A stretch of 5,698 nt of DNA from Candidatus Heimdallarchaeota archaeon AB_125 (GTDB lineage: Archaea > Asgardarchaeota > Heimdallarchaeia > Heimdallarchaeales > Heimdallarchaeaceae): the NCBI GenBank assembly GCA_001940755.1, contig MEHH01000192.1, positions 1 through 5,698 on the forward strand. Reading direction: 5' to 3'. This document shows, one piece after another, positions 1-5,675 of the stretch (positions are counted from its first letter, which is position 1; each line of letters begins with the position of its first letter). A program made the translations under genes and the position numbers. The notes beneath the pieces are model-generated. The model was not told the DNA's origin. It was given only the letters and a program-made list of their open reading frames with translations, and searched no databases.

Positions 1-146
1 GATTCTGGAATGTATCTACCTAAACCAATCCTCATCTCAAAAGTGTTCCAGTGTTCCATTATATCATCTAAATCATCCATTTCGACTGCTCTTAGCTTAA
101 CTTTTCCGCCAATAAATGGGGATTTGAAATCTATTTCGGAAGACAT
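1..146 (-). CDS. GNAT-family N-acetyltransferase, N-terminal part (cut by window edge)
   Basis: This minus-strand gene starts at the ATG at 146 and stays open to the window edge, giving 48 complete codons. After a short leader (MSSEIDFKSPFIGG) it reads KVKLRAVEMDDLDDIMEHWN, the usual opening of RimJ/RimL-type GNAT acetyltransferases: a first beta strand ending in 'LRA', then an acidic 'xxDLDxI' helix. Such enzymes transfer an acetyl group from acetyl-CoA to an amine on a protein N-terminus, antibiotic or small molecule. The acetyl-CoA binding loop (Q/RxxGxG/A) would lie outside the window, so neither substrate nor activity can be judged. A TATA-like box 20-28 bases upstream of the ATG suggests a leaderless transcript. 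The family call rests only on the N-terminus. Confidence 0.72.
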   Translation of the reverse strand, partial: MSSEIDFKSPFIGGKVKLRAVEMDDLDDIMEHWNTFEMRIGLGRYIPE

Positions 147-165
147 TGTGCAAAAGTAGATTACC

Positions 166-174
166 TATTAATAT
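166..174 (-). promoter_or_regulatory. TATA-like box for the GNAT gene
   Basis: On the minus strand this reads ATATTAATA and lies 20-28 bases before the ATG at 146. Archaeal TATA boxes are centred about 26 bases before the transcription start, so transcription would begin at or next to the ATG, giving a leaderless mRNA. No ribosome binding site is seen between box and ATG, which fits. Confidence 0.45.
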
Positions 175-194
175 GAATTTTCATGCGTAATATG

Positions 195-211
195 AAAAAA
201 AGGAAAAAAAA
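195..211 (-). terminator. T-tract terminator of the surface protein gene
   Basis: Just after the stop codon of the minus-strand gene ending at 219, the transcribed strand carries two runs of T (eight and seven) separated by CC. Archaeal RNA polymerase terminates at such U-rich tracts without needing a strong hairpin, and no hairpin is seen here. Confidence 0.55.
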
Positions 212-218
212 GAGTGAA

Positions 219-1241
219 TTATTTTCTTCTTCTTAAGAGAACTAAACCAAGAACCATTAGTGCTCCAGTTCCGATAACAACTAGTTCCAAAGATCCAGTT
301 CTGAGAATAGAGTCATCAGTTCCTAATGATGGATCATATACTACCTCATCTTCAAACTGCTCGAAGCTGAGATATGTTTGTAAAGTTCCATCTCCCAATG
401 ATGCATGAGAGGCATTTACTGTTCTATATTGGTAAGTGTTAGAAACATTGTATTTAGCTTGTTTAGCGTAGGCAAAATGTCCTTCGACACCTTCTCCTGA
501 AATTTTGTACATTTGTTTAATATCACCAGTACTCTCTACTCTATATTCTTCACCAGTTGTGTTAGATTTTGTTTCACATATTAATCCATTAGTATCGTTT
601 AACATGTAAGTGTGTTTTAGAGGAGTGATATCGAATCTTAGTGCTAAATATGTATCATTTCTTTGGAAAGGATAGTTGTTCATAGCAACATCAAATTTGA
701 GTTCAGTTTTACCTAATACCTGATACCCATCAACAATAGTATCATCTAAGTACATATGAACTCTTAATTCAATTTCAAAATCACTGAAAAATGGATCCAT
801 GATAGTGTCTGATGTAAAGTTGAAATGGACTGCTGTGACTTCATCAGTACCAGTTAGGTATTCAACATCAAATCCACCGAAAACCCATCTTACGCTTGAT
901 AAAGCAAGACTGTTAGGTTGTGGAGGCATTGGAGGCATAGGATCATCTTTCCAAATACTTGTTTCATTATATTGGAAAACGCCATCTTCATTGAAATCCA
1001 GATATTCTATAACAGATTTGAACATAACATTGAATTCAAAGTCGCTTTTGTCTTCAATATACTGAAACTTTGGAACCATTCCACCTGCATTAACTTTGAT
1101 AGTCACGCTATCATAAGTGAGTGTTACTAATTTATTCTGTTCTTGATAATTTAGCACTTTTGCATCTGCAGAAACCTGAGTGAGGGTTACTAACATAAGA
1201 AGCATCATGCTTAGACCAAATATTTTTGCTTTGTGGTTCAT
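219..1241 (-). CDS. Secreted, C-terminally membrane-anchored surface protein with an EF-hand-like calcium loop
   Basis: I do not recognise a named family for this 340-residue protein, but its layout is clear. Residues 1-25 form a signal peptide: a basic start, a hydrophobic core at about 8-21, and probable cleavage after VSA. Residues 319-336 form one membrane helix followed by RRRK, so the bulk of the protein should face outside with a basic tail in the cytoplasm. Residues 82-93 (DFNEDGVFQYNE) fit an EF-hand calcium loop, with D1, N3, D5, G6 and E12. A proline-rich linker (MPPMPPQP, 102-109) follows. Seven N-glycosylation sequons (N92, N141, N195, N215, N227, N265, N276) support an extracellular location, and there is only one cysteine (C222). 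The remainder looks beta-rich. The gene is divergent from the membrane-bound regulator at 1370 and shares an intergenic operator-like palindrome with it. The start is the only ATG before the signal peptide. Adhesion, S-layer association or ligand sensing are all possible. Confidence 0.82.
   Translation of the reverse strand: MNHKAKIFGLSMMLLMLVTLTQVSADAKVLNYQEQNKLVTLTYDSVTIKVNAGGMVPKFQYIEDKSDFEFNVMFKSVIEYLDFNEDGVFQYNETSIWKDDPMPPMPPQPNSLALSSVRWVFGGFDVEYLTGTDEVTAVHFNFTSDTIMDPFFSDFEIELRVHMYLDDTIVDGYQVLGKTELKFDVAMNNYPFQRNDTYLALRFDITPLKHTYMLNDTNGLICETKSNTTGEEYRVESTGDIKQMYKISGEGVEGHFAYAKQAKYNVSNTYQYRTVNASHASLGDGTLQTYLSFEQFEDEVVYDPSLGTDDSILRTGSLELVVIGTGALMVLGLVLLRRRK
963..998 (-). other. EF-hand-like calcium-binding loop in the surface protein
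   Basis: These 36 bases encode residues 82-93, DFNEDGVFQYNE. The pattern D-x-N-x-D-G-x-F-x-x-N-E matches the 12-residue EF-hand loop at ligand positions 1, 3, 5 and 12 and at the glycine of position 6. Position 8 is F rather than the usual I, L or V. The preceding segment (FKSVIEYL) is consistent with an entering helix. Only one loop is seen, so this could be a single dockerin-like or excalibur-like site rather than a paired EF-hand domain. Confidence 0.6.
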
Positions 1242-1280
1242 TTTAACCGTAATAGTGTTATCCCTAGATTTTGAATAGGT

Positions 1281-1289
1281 TATTATTTA
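1281..1289 (-). promoter_or_regulatory. TATA-like box for the surface protein gene
   Basis: The minus strand reads TAAATAATA here, centred about 44 bases before the ATG at 1241. This predicts a transcription start near 1259 and a leader of about 17 bases. No convincing Shine-Dalgarno sequence lies in that leader. The box faces the divergent box at 1344-1352 across a palindrome. Confidence 0.45.
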
Positions 1290-1307
1290 GATGTCTAAAG
1301 ATGGTCA

Positions 1308-1325
1308 ACTTTAGAAAACTAAAGT
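1308..1325. promoter_or_regulatory. Perfect inverted repeat, probable operator between divergent promoters
   Basis: The sequence is ACTTTAG-AAAA-CTAAAGT: two perfect 7-base arms around a 4-base spacer, 18 bases in all. An extra half-site CTAAAG lies at 1295-1300. The palindrome sits about 18 bases from each of the two divergent TATA-like boxes, so a bound dimer could act on both promoters. A diverged copy at 2213-2235, in front of the DUF4382 gene, supports a regulatory role over chance. The obvious candidate ligand is the winged-helix protein encoded at 1370-2206, but this is inference. Confidence 0.55.
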
Positions 1326-1343
1326 AAAATTGAAGTAGAACAA

Positions 1344-1352
1344 ATATTAATA
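1344..1352 (+). promoter_or_regulatory. TATA-like box for the winged-helix membrane protein gene
   Basis: The sequence ATATTAATA is centred about 22 bases before the ATG at 1370 and 31 before the in-frame ATG at 1379. A start about 26 bases downstream of the centre would fall near 1374, after the first ATG, which favours initiation at 1379. If the real box lies further upstream, the GGAG at 1354-1357 could instead serve the ATG at 1370, with a 12-base gap. Confidence 0.4.
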
Positions 1353-1369
1353 AGGAGTATATTTTCGTT

Positions 1370-2206
1370 ATGCTAACGATGGAATCAGAAGACACCCCAT
1401 TTATGGAACTCAAGATATTCTCTAACGAAATTCGAAGAGAGCTAGTTAGAGTTATTGGAGAATCTGGTTCTATTTCATTCAGTATGCTAAAAGATGAATT
1501 AGTATTAACAGATGGTCGATTATACTTCCATTTAAAGAAGATTGATAATTATATTGAAAAGGATGAACAGAATTATTATAGACTTAATGAAGAAGGGAAG
1601 AGAATAGTATTTCAGCTATTTCATGAAAAAGATACTCTGATCAAAGATAAAGAATTAGAAACTGAAGAAGATAAATCGATTAATTTTCTAAAATTCATTG
1701 CTCCTTCTGGAATGTTCTATTATTTACTGGGAACCAAAGTTCGTAGCTTCATTGAATTACATATATTGTTATTAGTAATCTGCTGGTTATTTGGAGTAAC
1801 AAACAGTAGATTCAGCCCTATTGAATCAATATTTGGAGGTGGAGCAATTGTAAACTCTCTAATTTCCTTTGCTCATTGGTATGTCTATTTGGGAATTATT
1901 TCACTAATACTCTGGATACGTAAAGTAAAATTCAACTACTTTGAGATTACTATCAGCGTTCTAACTGGATTAATTCCATATATCTTATACCTTATCCCTG
2001 TAGGAATTCTTTCCTTGGTTGGTGTAATCATTCCTCAGTGGGGAACTATCTTGTTAACAATCTTATTCATAATTTGCAAACTCTGGTCAACTCTGCTAAT
2101 TGCTCAAGGAATTACTATAACTACAAAACGTCAGAATTATGAATCGATACTAATAGCTGCATCATTGATATTATTGGATTATATTTATCTCCTAATAACC
2201 GTGTAA
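1370..2206 (+). CDS. Membrane-bound winged helix-turn-helix regulator with a Yip1-like domain
   Basis: Residues 12-82 form an ArsR-like winged helix-turn-helix. SGSISFSMLKDEL gives the first helix pair, TDGRLYFHLKKIDNYI is the recognition helix, and DEQNYYRLNEEGKRI supplies the wing and 'Y-x-L-x-x-x-G-K' ending typical of archaeal regulators. A charged linker (86-103) leads to a hydrophobic half with about five membrane helices (roughly 127-145, 164-183, 190-216, 224-246, 258-277). Its spacing and motifs, such as IPYILYLIP and KLWSTLLIAQGI before the last helix, resemble Yip1-family membrane domains; that match is tentative. The DNA-binding part would face the cytoplasm, so this is a candidate one-component membrane regulator. 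The gene is divergent from a surface protein gene, and operator-like repeats lie on both sides of it, suggesting autoregulation. The start is uncertain: ATG at 1370 lies within a small hairpin, and ATG at 1379 (residue 4) fits the TATA box better. No T-tract follows, so readthrough into the next gene is possible. Confidence 0.8.
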   Translation: MLTMESEDTPFMELKIFSNEIRRELVRVIGESGSISFSMLKDELVLTDGRLYFHLKKIDNYIEKDEQNYYRLNEEGKRIVFQLFHEKDTLIKDKELETEEDKSINFLKFIAPSGMFYYLLGTKVRSFIELHILLLVICWLFGVTNSRFSPIESIFGGGAIVNSLISFAHWYVYLGIISLILWIRKVKFNYFEITISVLTGLIPYILYLIPVGILSLVGVIIPQWGTILLTILFIICKLWSTLLIAQGITITTKRQNYESILIAASLILLDYIYLLITV

Positions 2207-2212
2207 AAAATG

Positions 2213-2235
2213 AACTTTAGTAAACTGAATAAAAA
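2213..2235 (+). repeat. Second, imperfect copy of the operator-like repeat
   Basis: Nineteen of 23 positions match 1307-1329. The first arm AACTTTAG is identical, the spacer differs by one base, and the second arm is degenerate (CTGAATA against CTAAAGT). It lies just after the regulator's stop codon and about 50 bases before the DUF4382 gene, right before a TATA-like stretch. That is a suitable place for an operator controlling the downstream gene. Confidence 0.42.
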
Positions 2236-2239
2236 CCAT

Positions 2240-2250
2240 GATAAAAATAG
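2240..2250 (+). promoter_or_regulatory. Possible TATA-like element for the DUF4382-like gene
   Basis: The stretch GATAAAAATAG, centred at 2245, predicts a start near 2271 and a 12-base leader containing GTGAG, a weak Shine-Dalgarno-like match, before the ATG at 2283. A second AT-rich stretch at 2257-2266 would instead give a nearly leaderless mRNA. Which one is used cannot be decided from sequence. Confidence 0.3.
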
Positions 2251-2282
2251 AAAGACAATAATAATATGGAAAAAGTGAGACC

Positions 2283-2930
2283 ATGGATAAAAGAAATCAA
2301 CTAACTATCACAATTTTGAGTATAATAATCATAGGCGGATCTATTGCAACCCCCTTGACTGTCCGTGATAGTGCGATAATATTAGATGATTTCTTAAATT
2401 CACCACTATTTCCCTCACTCAGAGATGATGGAATACTTAGATTATATTACACAAGTGACTATTCTGAACAAAATGAAACTTTACCATTATATCTAGATTA
2501 TTCTATACTTGCACCCAATGATACTGTAAATGTTCAGAGGATTTGGATAAATATCACAGAAATTCAACTTCTTGGGAAAAGGGCTGGAAATTCTGTGTTC
2601 TTTACAAATGATGATGTATTTGATGTATTAGATGGCTTAAATGAAACACAACTACTCAAAGCTGGGAACTTAACAGCTGCAACTTACTCAGGAATTCAGA
2701 TTTACTTTGATACCACAATAATAATTCAAACAGATGAAGGTTTCTATGAATTAGAACTTCAAAGTAAGAATTTTGTTACTCTACCTTTCAACATGTTTGG
2801 ACAAGAAAATGGTATGTTTGATCTTGATATTGTCGAAAATACAATTAATGAAGTTGTTCTTGATTTCAATCTAGAAATACTTTGGCAAAATAGCTCGGTT
2901 ATGATAACAACTAAAGCTTTGGTTATGTAA
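2283..2930 (+). CDS. Secreted or membrane-tethered DUF4382-like protein
   Basis: This 215-residue protein begins with a basic start (MDKR) and a hydrophobic segment at about 7-23, either a signal peptide (possible cleavage after A22) or an uncleaved anchor. There is no lipobox and no cysteine at all. Residues 50-200 follow the DUF4382 pattern: a strand-rich opening (GILRLYYTSDY), then NVQRIWINITEIQLLGK, then FDVLDGLNETQLLKAGNLTA leading into TYSGIQIYF, and finally the ending VVLDFNLE. DUF4382 is a beta-sandwich domain of exported proteins with no known function. Six N-glycosylation sequons (N64, N79, N90, N120, N129, N203) support an extracellular location. It follows the membrane regulator by 76 bases, with a copy of the operator-like repeat between them, so it may be co-regulated with the surface protein at 219-1241. 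The start lies directly before the hydrophobic segment and is the only reasonable ATG. Confidence 0.75.
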   Translation: MDKRNQLTITILSIIIIGGSIATPLTVRDSAIILDDFLNSPLFPSLRDDGILRLYYTSDYSEQNETLPLYLDYSILAPNDTVNVQRIWINITEIQLLGKRAGNSVFFTNDDVFDVLDGLNETQLLKAGNLTAATYSGIQIYFDTTIIIQTDEGFYELELQSKNFVTLPFNMFGQENGMFDLDIVENTINEVVLDFNLEILWQNSSVMITTKALVM

Positions 2931-2983
2931 TTGTTTGATGCTTTTTGAGAAAACTTAATGAATGCTGACCATTTTGGAAATTT

Positions 2984-3820
2984 ATGAGTATCAAATATTC
3001 TGCAATTCTACCTCATGGTTTTAATTTAATTGAGGAAATATATCCAAATCCAAACAATGAATGGAAAGAGCTTATTGATTCTATGAAAGAGGTTGCAGAA
3101 AGTATTTACAACGCTAATCCTCAAGTTATCCTGATTGCTTCTCCTCATAACCTAAGAATTGAAGGACAAATAGGATTAATCACTTCAGAGTGGATAGAGG
3201 GAACTTGGTGGAATGATGATAAAACAAAGAAAGCTGAGTTAAAAGTAAGAACAGATAGAGAAACTTCTAAAATAATCTATCAACGAGCAAAAGAATTGAG
3301 TCTACCCATCGTTGCCGTGAACTATGGAGCAGCAGGAGGGGAATATTCAACCATGAAAATGGATTGGGGGACATTGATACCTCTTTGGTATGTAAATAAA
3401 ATTTACAAGAGAAATAATGAAGTAATACCTCCTATTGTACTAATAACTCCCTCAAGAGAAATTCCTTGGGAGAACTTGGTTGAGCTAGGAAAGATGATGA
3501 ATGGAGTTTGTGTAAATAAGGGAATAACCTCAGTATACATTGCAAGCTGTGATCATGGACATGCACATGATCCTGACGGACCCTATGGATTTCATCCAGC
3601 ATCTAAGGTTTTTGATGATCAGATAATCAACTGGATTAAGAGTTCAGAACTCGAAAAGATACTAACCTTGTCCCCTGAATTTATTGACCAAGCAAAACCT
3701 GACAGTTTCTGGCAGATGCTTATCTTAATCGGAATTTTAGAAGTAGCGGAATTAAAGAACAAATTGTGTGTTTATGGATGTCCTGAATATTATGGTATGA
3801 TTGTTGCGTCATTTGTATAG
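2984..3820 (+). CDS. LigB/MEMO-type class III extradiol dioxygenase family protein
   Basis: This 278-residue protein matches the LigB superfamily (class III extradiol ring-cleavage dioxygenases, DODA, and MEMO proteins) over its full length. Visible landmarks are PHG at residues 10-12 with H11, SPHN at 53-56 with H55, the MDWGTLIPL segment at 126-134, the histidine cluster CDHGHAHDPDGPYGFHP at 189-205, and KPDSFWQMLILIG at 238-250. In characterised relatives two N-terminal histidines and a later acidic residue bind a non-haem metal, and a histidine in the middle cluster acts as acid/base; by position these would be H11, H55, perhaps D240, and H191, H193 or H195. Known members cleave catechol-like rings or belong to the AmmeMemoRadiSam system, but neither AMMECR1 nor a radical SAM gene is visible, so the substrate is open. 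The protein is cytoplasmic, with no signal peptide. GGA at 2976-2978 is a weak ribosome binding site. The gene lies 53 bases after the DUF4382 gene and is followed 65 bases later by a nitroreductase with its own promoter. Confidence 0.85.
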   Translation: MSIKYSAILPHGFNLIEEIYPNPNNEWKELIDSMKEVAESIYNANPQVILIASPHNLRIEGQIGLITSEWIEGTWWNDDKTKKAELKVRTDRETSKIIYQRAKELSLPIVAVNYGAAGGEYSTMKMDWGTLIPLWYVNKIYKRNNEVIPPIVLITPSREIPWENLVELGKMMNGVCVNKGITSVYIASCDHGHAHDPDGPYGFHPASKVFDDQIINWIKSSELEKILTLSPEFIDQAKPDSFWQMLILIGILEVAELKNKLCVYGCPEYYGMIVASFV

Positions 3821-3835
3821 TGAATCTTCCTCCCA

Positions 3836-3844
3836 TATATTTAA
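3836..3844 (+). promoter_or_regulatory. TATA box for the nitroreductase-CPBP gene pair
   Basis: TATATTTAA, the clearest archaeal TATA box in the window, is centred at 3840 and predicts transcription from about 3866. This leaves a leader of about 20 bases that contains the GAAGGAG ribosome binding site. It makes the two downstream overlapping genes a likely two-gene operon separate from the dioxygenase gene. Confidence 0.55.
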
Positions 3845-3870
3845 GAAATTGTTGTCTTTTGTTCATTTAA

Positions 3871-3877
3871 GAAGGAG
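3871..3877 (+). promoter_or_regulatory. Ribosome binding site that favours the second ATG
   Basis: GAAGGAG ends only two bases before the ATG at 3880 but eight bases before the in-frame ATG at 3886. The latter spacing is normal for Shine-Dalgarno pairing, so 3886 was chosen as the start of the nitroreductase. Confidence 0.6.
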
Positions 3878-3885
3878 TTATGAAA

Positions 3886-4632
3886 ATGAACCATATTGGT
3901 AAAGAATTCATGAAAAAGACAGAATACAAATTCGTTTCTGAGTCCGATCAAAGACAACAACTTCCTCAACCTCCATTAGAAATGGAATATGCACACAAAA
4001 TGAGAAGTATTGATCTTCCCAAACCTGATGAGATAAAGGTTAAGGATCTATCTTTAAGAAAAGCTATTGAAGATAGAAAAAGTGTAAGAAAGTATTCAAA
4101 AGAACCTCTGACCTTAATGGAGTTATCATGGCTGTTATGGGCCACACAAGGTGTTAAAGAGGTTATGGGAGATAATTATGCTACATTAAGAAATGTTCCT
4201 TCTGCTGGAGCAAGGCATGCATTTGAAACGTTTTTACTTGTTAATAATGTCAAAGATCTTGAACCTGGTATATACAGATACATAGCATTAGAACATAAGC
4301 TTGTTGAATATATTATTGAGGAAGGAATTGATGACAAAGTTGCTGAAGCAGCTTATGGACAAACAATGGTTAAAAGTGATGCTGTCACCTTTATTTGGGT
4401 GGCTGATATTTATCGAATGTTTTGGAGATATGTTGAACGAGGTTATAGGTATATTCATCTAGATGCTGGTCATGTTTGTCAGAATCTCTATCTTGCAGCA
4501 GAAAATATCAATTCTGGTGTTTGTGCAATTGCTGCATTTCATGATGAGTTATTTAATGATCTACTTAGGCTTGATAAGGATGAACAATTTGTTGTATATT
4601 TAGCAGCTGTTGGAGGAAAAATATCTGATTAA
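3886..4632 (+). CDS. SagB/ThcOx-type nitroreductase-family FMN oxidoreductase
   Basis: From the preferred start this is a 248-residue protein (250 from the ATG at 3880; residue numbers here use the longer form). It has the nitroreductase fold of the SagB/ThcOx branch. RKSVRKY at 66-72 is the FMN-phosphate binding 'R-x-S-x-R' signature, LSWLLWATQGV at 82-92 is the conserved helix, PSAGARH at 107-113 is the SagB/ThcOx hallmark, and EPGIYRY at 128-134 follows. The region 192-220 (HLDAGHVCQNLYLAA to CAIAAF) and the ending LDKDEQFVVYLAAVGGK (231-247) close the FMN site. Characterised members oxidise azoline rings in peptides to azoles, or reduce nitro and quinone substrates, using FMN. It is cytoplasmic. 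Its end overlaps the CPBP protease gene, so the two are probably co-translated. At about 250 residues it is shorter than many peptide-modifying SagB proteins and has only a short N-terminal extension, so a stand-alone reductase is equally possible. Confidence 0.87.
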   Translation: MNHIGKEFMKKTEYKFVSESDQRQQLPQPPLEMEYAHKMRSIDLPKPDEIKVKDLSLRKAIEDRKSVRKYSKEPLTLMELSWLLWATQGVKEVMGDNYATLRNVPSAGARHAFETFLLVNNVKDLEPGIYRYIALEHKLVEYIIEEGIDDKVAEAAYGQTMVKSDAVTFIWVADIYRMFWRYVERGYRYIHLDAGHVCQNLYLAAENINSGVCAIAAFHDELFNDLLRLDKDEQFVVYLAAVGGKISD

Positions 4633-5647
4633 CAATAAGAAGAAATTCTACTTTACATTTGCTTCAATATTGCTAGTTTCTGCGCTATTATCTGCATTAG
4701 TAGTAATAGTTGAACCTCAGATTATTTTAGGGCAAAGCATAATTTACAGCATCTTAGTTTTTATTTTATTAACAGTGATTTTCAGTTTACTCATTCCACC
4801 TATTAACAAATATGTAATAGAATTACTAAAGCAAAAGTACACATATTATATCCTCTCTTCTTGCATTCTATTATTCCTTCCTTTGTTAAACTGGATTTAT
4901 GCTACTGAGTTCAAGCAAGCAATTATCTCTTACTTAATTTGGTATTTTCTGCCAACAGTTCTGTTTATTATACCAGCTTTCATTGAAAATTTCAGATTTG
5001 ATTTCTTATTTCATATAGCAGCTGTAGTGCTGTTTGCTACTGGATTTGATGGAAGATTCACATCTGATACACTTTCAGGTTTTAGTTCTTCAGAATACAA
5101 TTTTAACGCATTATGGGTAAGTTCGCTAATTCTTATACTCTATTCAATTCAGCTTAATGAGTTTGAAGAAAAAACCAACTGGAAACCTACGAAAAAAGGA
5201 ATTCTATATGCTTTAAACTTGAGTGCTGTTCTTGCAATCATATCAATTCCTATTGGACTTTTAACAAATTTTCTGGAATGGGCTCCTAATTTTTCTGATG
5301 TGCCAATGATTTTTATTTCATTTATTGGTATTTGGATGACTATTGCCCTTCCAGAAGAATTAATTGCAAGAGGAGTTATACAGCATCAACTCACTCACAG
5401 GGTTGTTAAGAAAGAAGGAAAGTATTTCAGATATTGGAAATGGAGTATACTAATTGTCGCCTCTGTTATCTTTGGTGTAAGTCACTGGAATAATACTTCT
5501 CCAGAATTTATTTGGGTCTATATTTTACTAGCATCAATTGCTGGAATTGCATACGGAATATGTTGGTGGAAAGGAGGTCTGTTTTCAGCAATACTTATTC
5601 ATACTCTAGTTGATTGGGTATGGCAATTATTCTTCAAATCAGCCTAA
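4610..5647 (+). CDS. CPBP-family (Rce1/Abi-type) intramembrane glutamic protease
   Basis: This integral membrane protein of up to 345 residues has about eight to ten hydrophobic helices. Its C-terminal third carries the CPBP signature: motif 1 EELIAR (E249, E250, R254), motif 2 FGVSH (F288, H292), and motif 3 in HTLVDWVW (H331, D335). These residues form the catalytic centre in Rce1-type proteases, so an active enzyme is expected. Family members cleave prenylated CAAX proteins in eukaryotes; in prokaryotes they process or confer immunity to peptides, as with SagE beside SagB. The gene overlaps the nitroreductase end by up to 23 bases, implying translational coupling. The start is uncertain: the frame opens after a TAG at 4601-4603 and has no ATG before the first membrane helix. 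TTG at 4610 is the annotated choice, but the ribosome binding site at 4612-4616 suggests CTG 4625 or ATT 4628. The first roughly 240 residues beyond the membrane helices show no other recognisable domain. Confidence 0.85.
   Translation: MEEKYLINNKKKFYFTFASILLVSALLSALVVIVEPQIILGQSIIYSILVFILLTVIFSLLIPPINKYVIELLKQKYTYYILSSCILLFLPLLNWIYATEFKQAIISYLIWYFLPTVLFIIPAFIENFRFDFLFHIAAVVLFATGFDGRFTSDTLSGFSSSEYNFNALWVSSLILILYSIQLNEFEEKTNWKPTKKGILYALNLSAVLAIISIPIGLLTNFLEWAPNFSDVPMIFISFIGIWMTIALPEELIARGVIQHQLTHRVVKKEGKYFRYWKWSILIVASVIFGVSHWNNTSPEFIWVYILLASIAGIAYGICWWKGGLFSAILIHTLVDWVWQLFFKSA
4612..4616 (+). promoter_or_regulatory. Strong ribosome binding site inside the nitroreductase gene end
   Basis: GGAGG, a perfect complement to the CCUCC at the 3' end of 16S rRNA, lies just before the nitroreductase stop codon. 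Eight bases downstream, in the frame of the CPBP gene, is CTG (4625), and eleven bases downstream is ATT (4628). No ATG, GTG or TTG sits at a normal distance. The TTG at 4610 overlaps the site itself and cannot be served by it. Confidence 0.5.
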
Positions 5648-5675
5648 TTATCCCATGCAATATTTTTTAAATGAG

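Noticed and set aside
214..408. A 64-codon plus-strand reading frame opposite the 3' end of the surface protein gene.
   Set aside because: It overlaps the coding sequence for the C-terminal anchor on the other strand and reads as low-complexity shadow sequence.
799..1130. Two plus-strand reading frames of 70 and 88 codons, opposite the surface protein gene.
   Set aside because: They lie fully within a strongly supported minus-strand gene, have odd composition and show no family resemblance.
2266..2304. A 12-codon reading frame (MEKVRPWIKEIN) starting at ATG 2266 and overlapping the DUF4382 gene start, a possible upstream ORF.
   Set aside because: It has no ribosome binding site, and a transcript from the nearest TATA-like element would begin at about 2271, after its ATG.
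2944..2962. A third stretch resembling the operator-like repeat (TTTGAGAAAACTTAATGAA) before the LigB-family gene.
   Set aside because: It shares the core AGAAAACT with 1312-1320 and matches 14 of 19 positions, but it has no inverted repeat and such A/T-rich matches are easy to find by chance here.
3886..5647. A complete streptolysin S-like (LAP) biosynthetic cluster.
   Set aside because: Only the SagB-like and CPBP-like genes are present. No YcaO protein, SagC-like protein, transporter or precursor peptide can be seen, and the gaps are too short to hide one.
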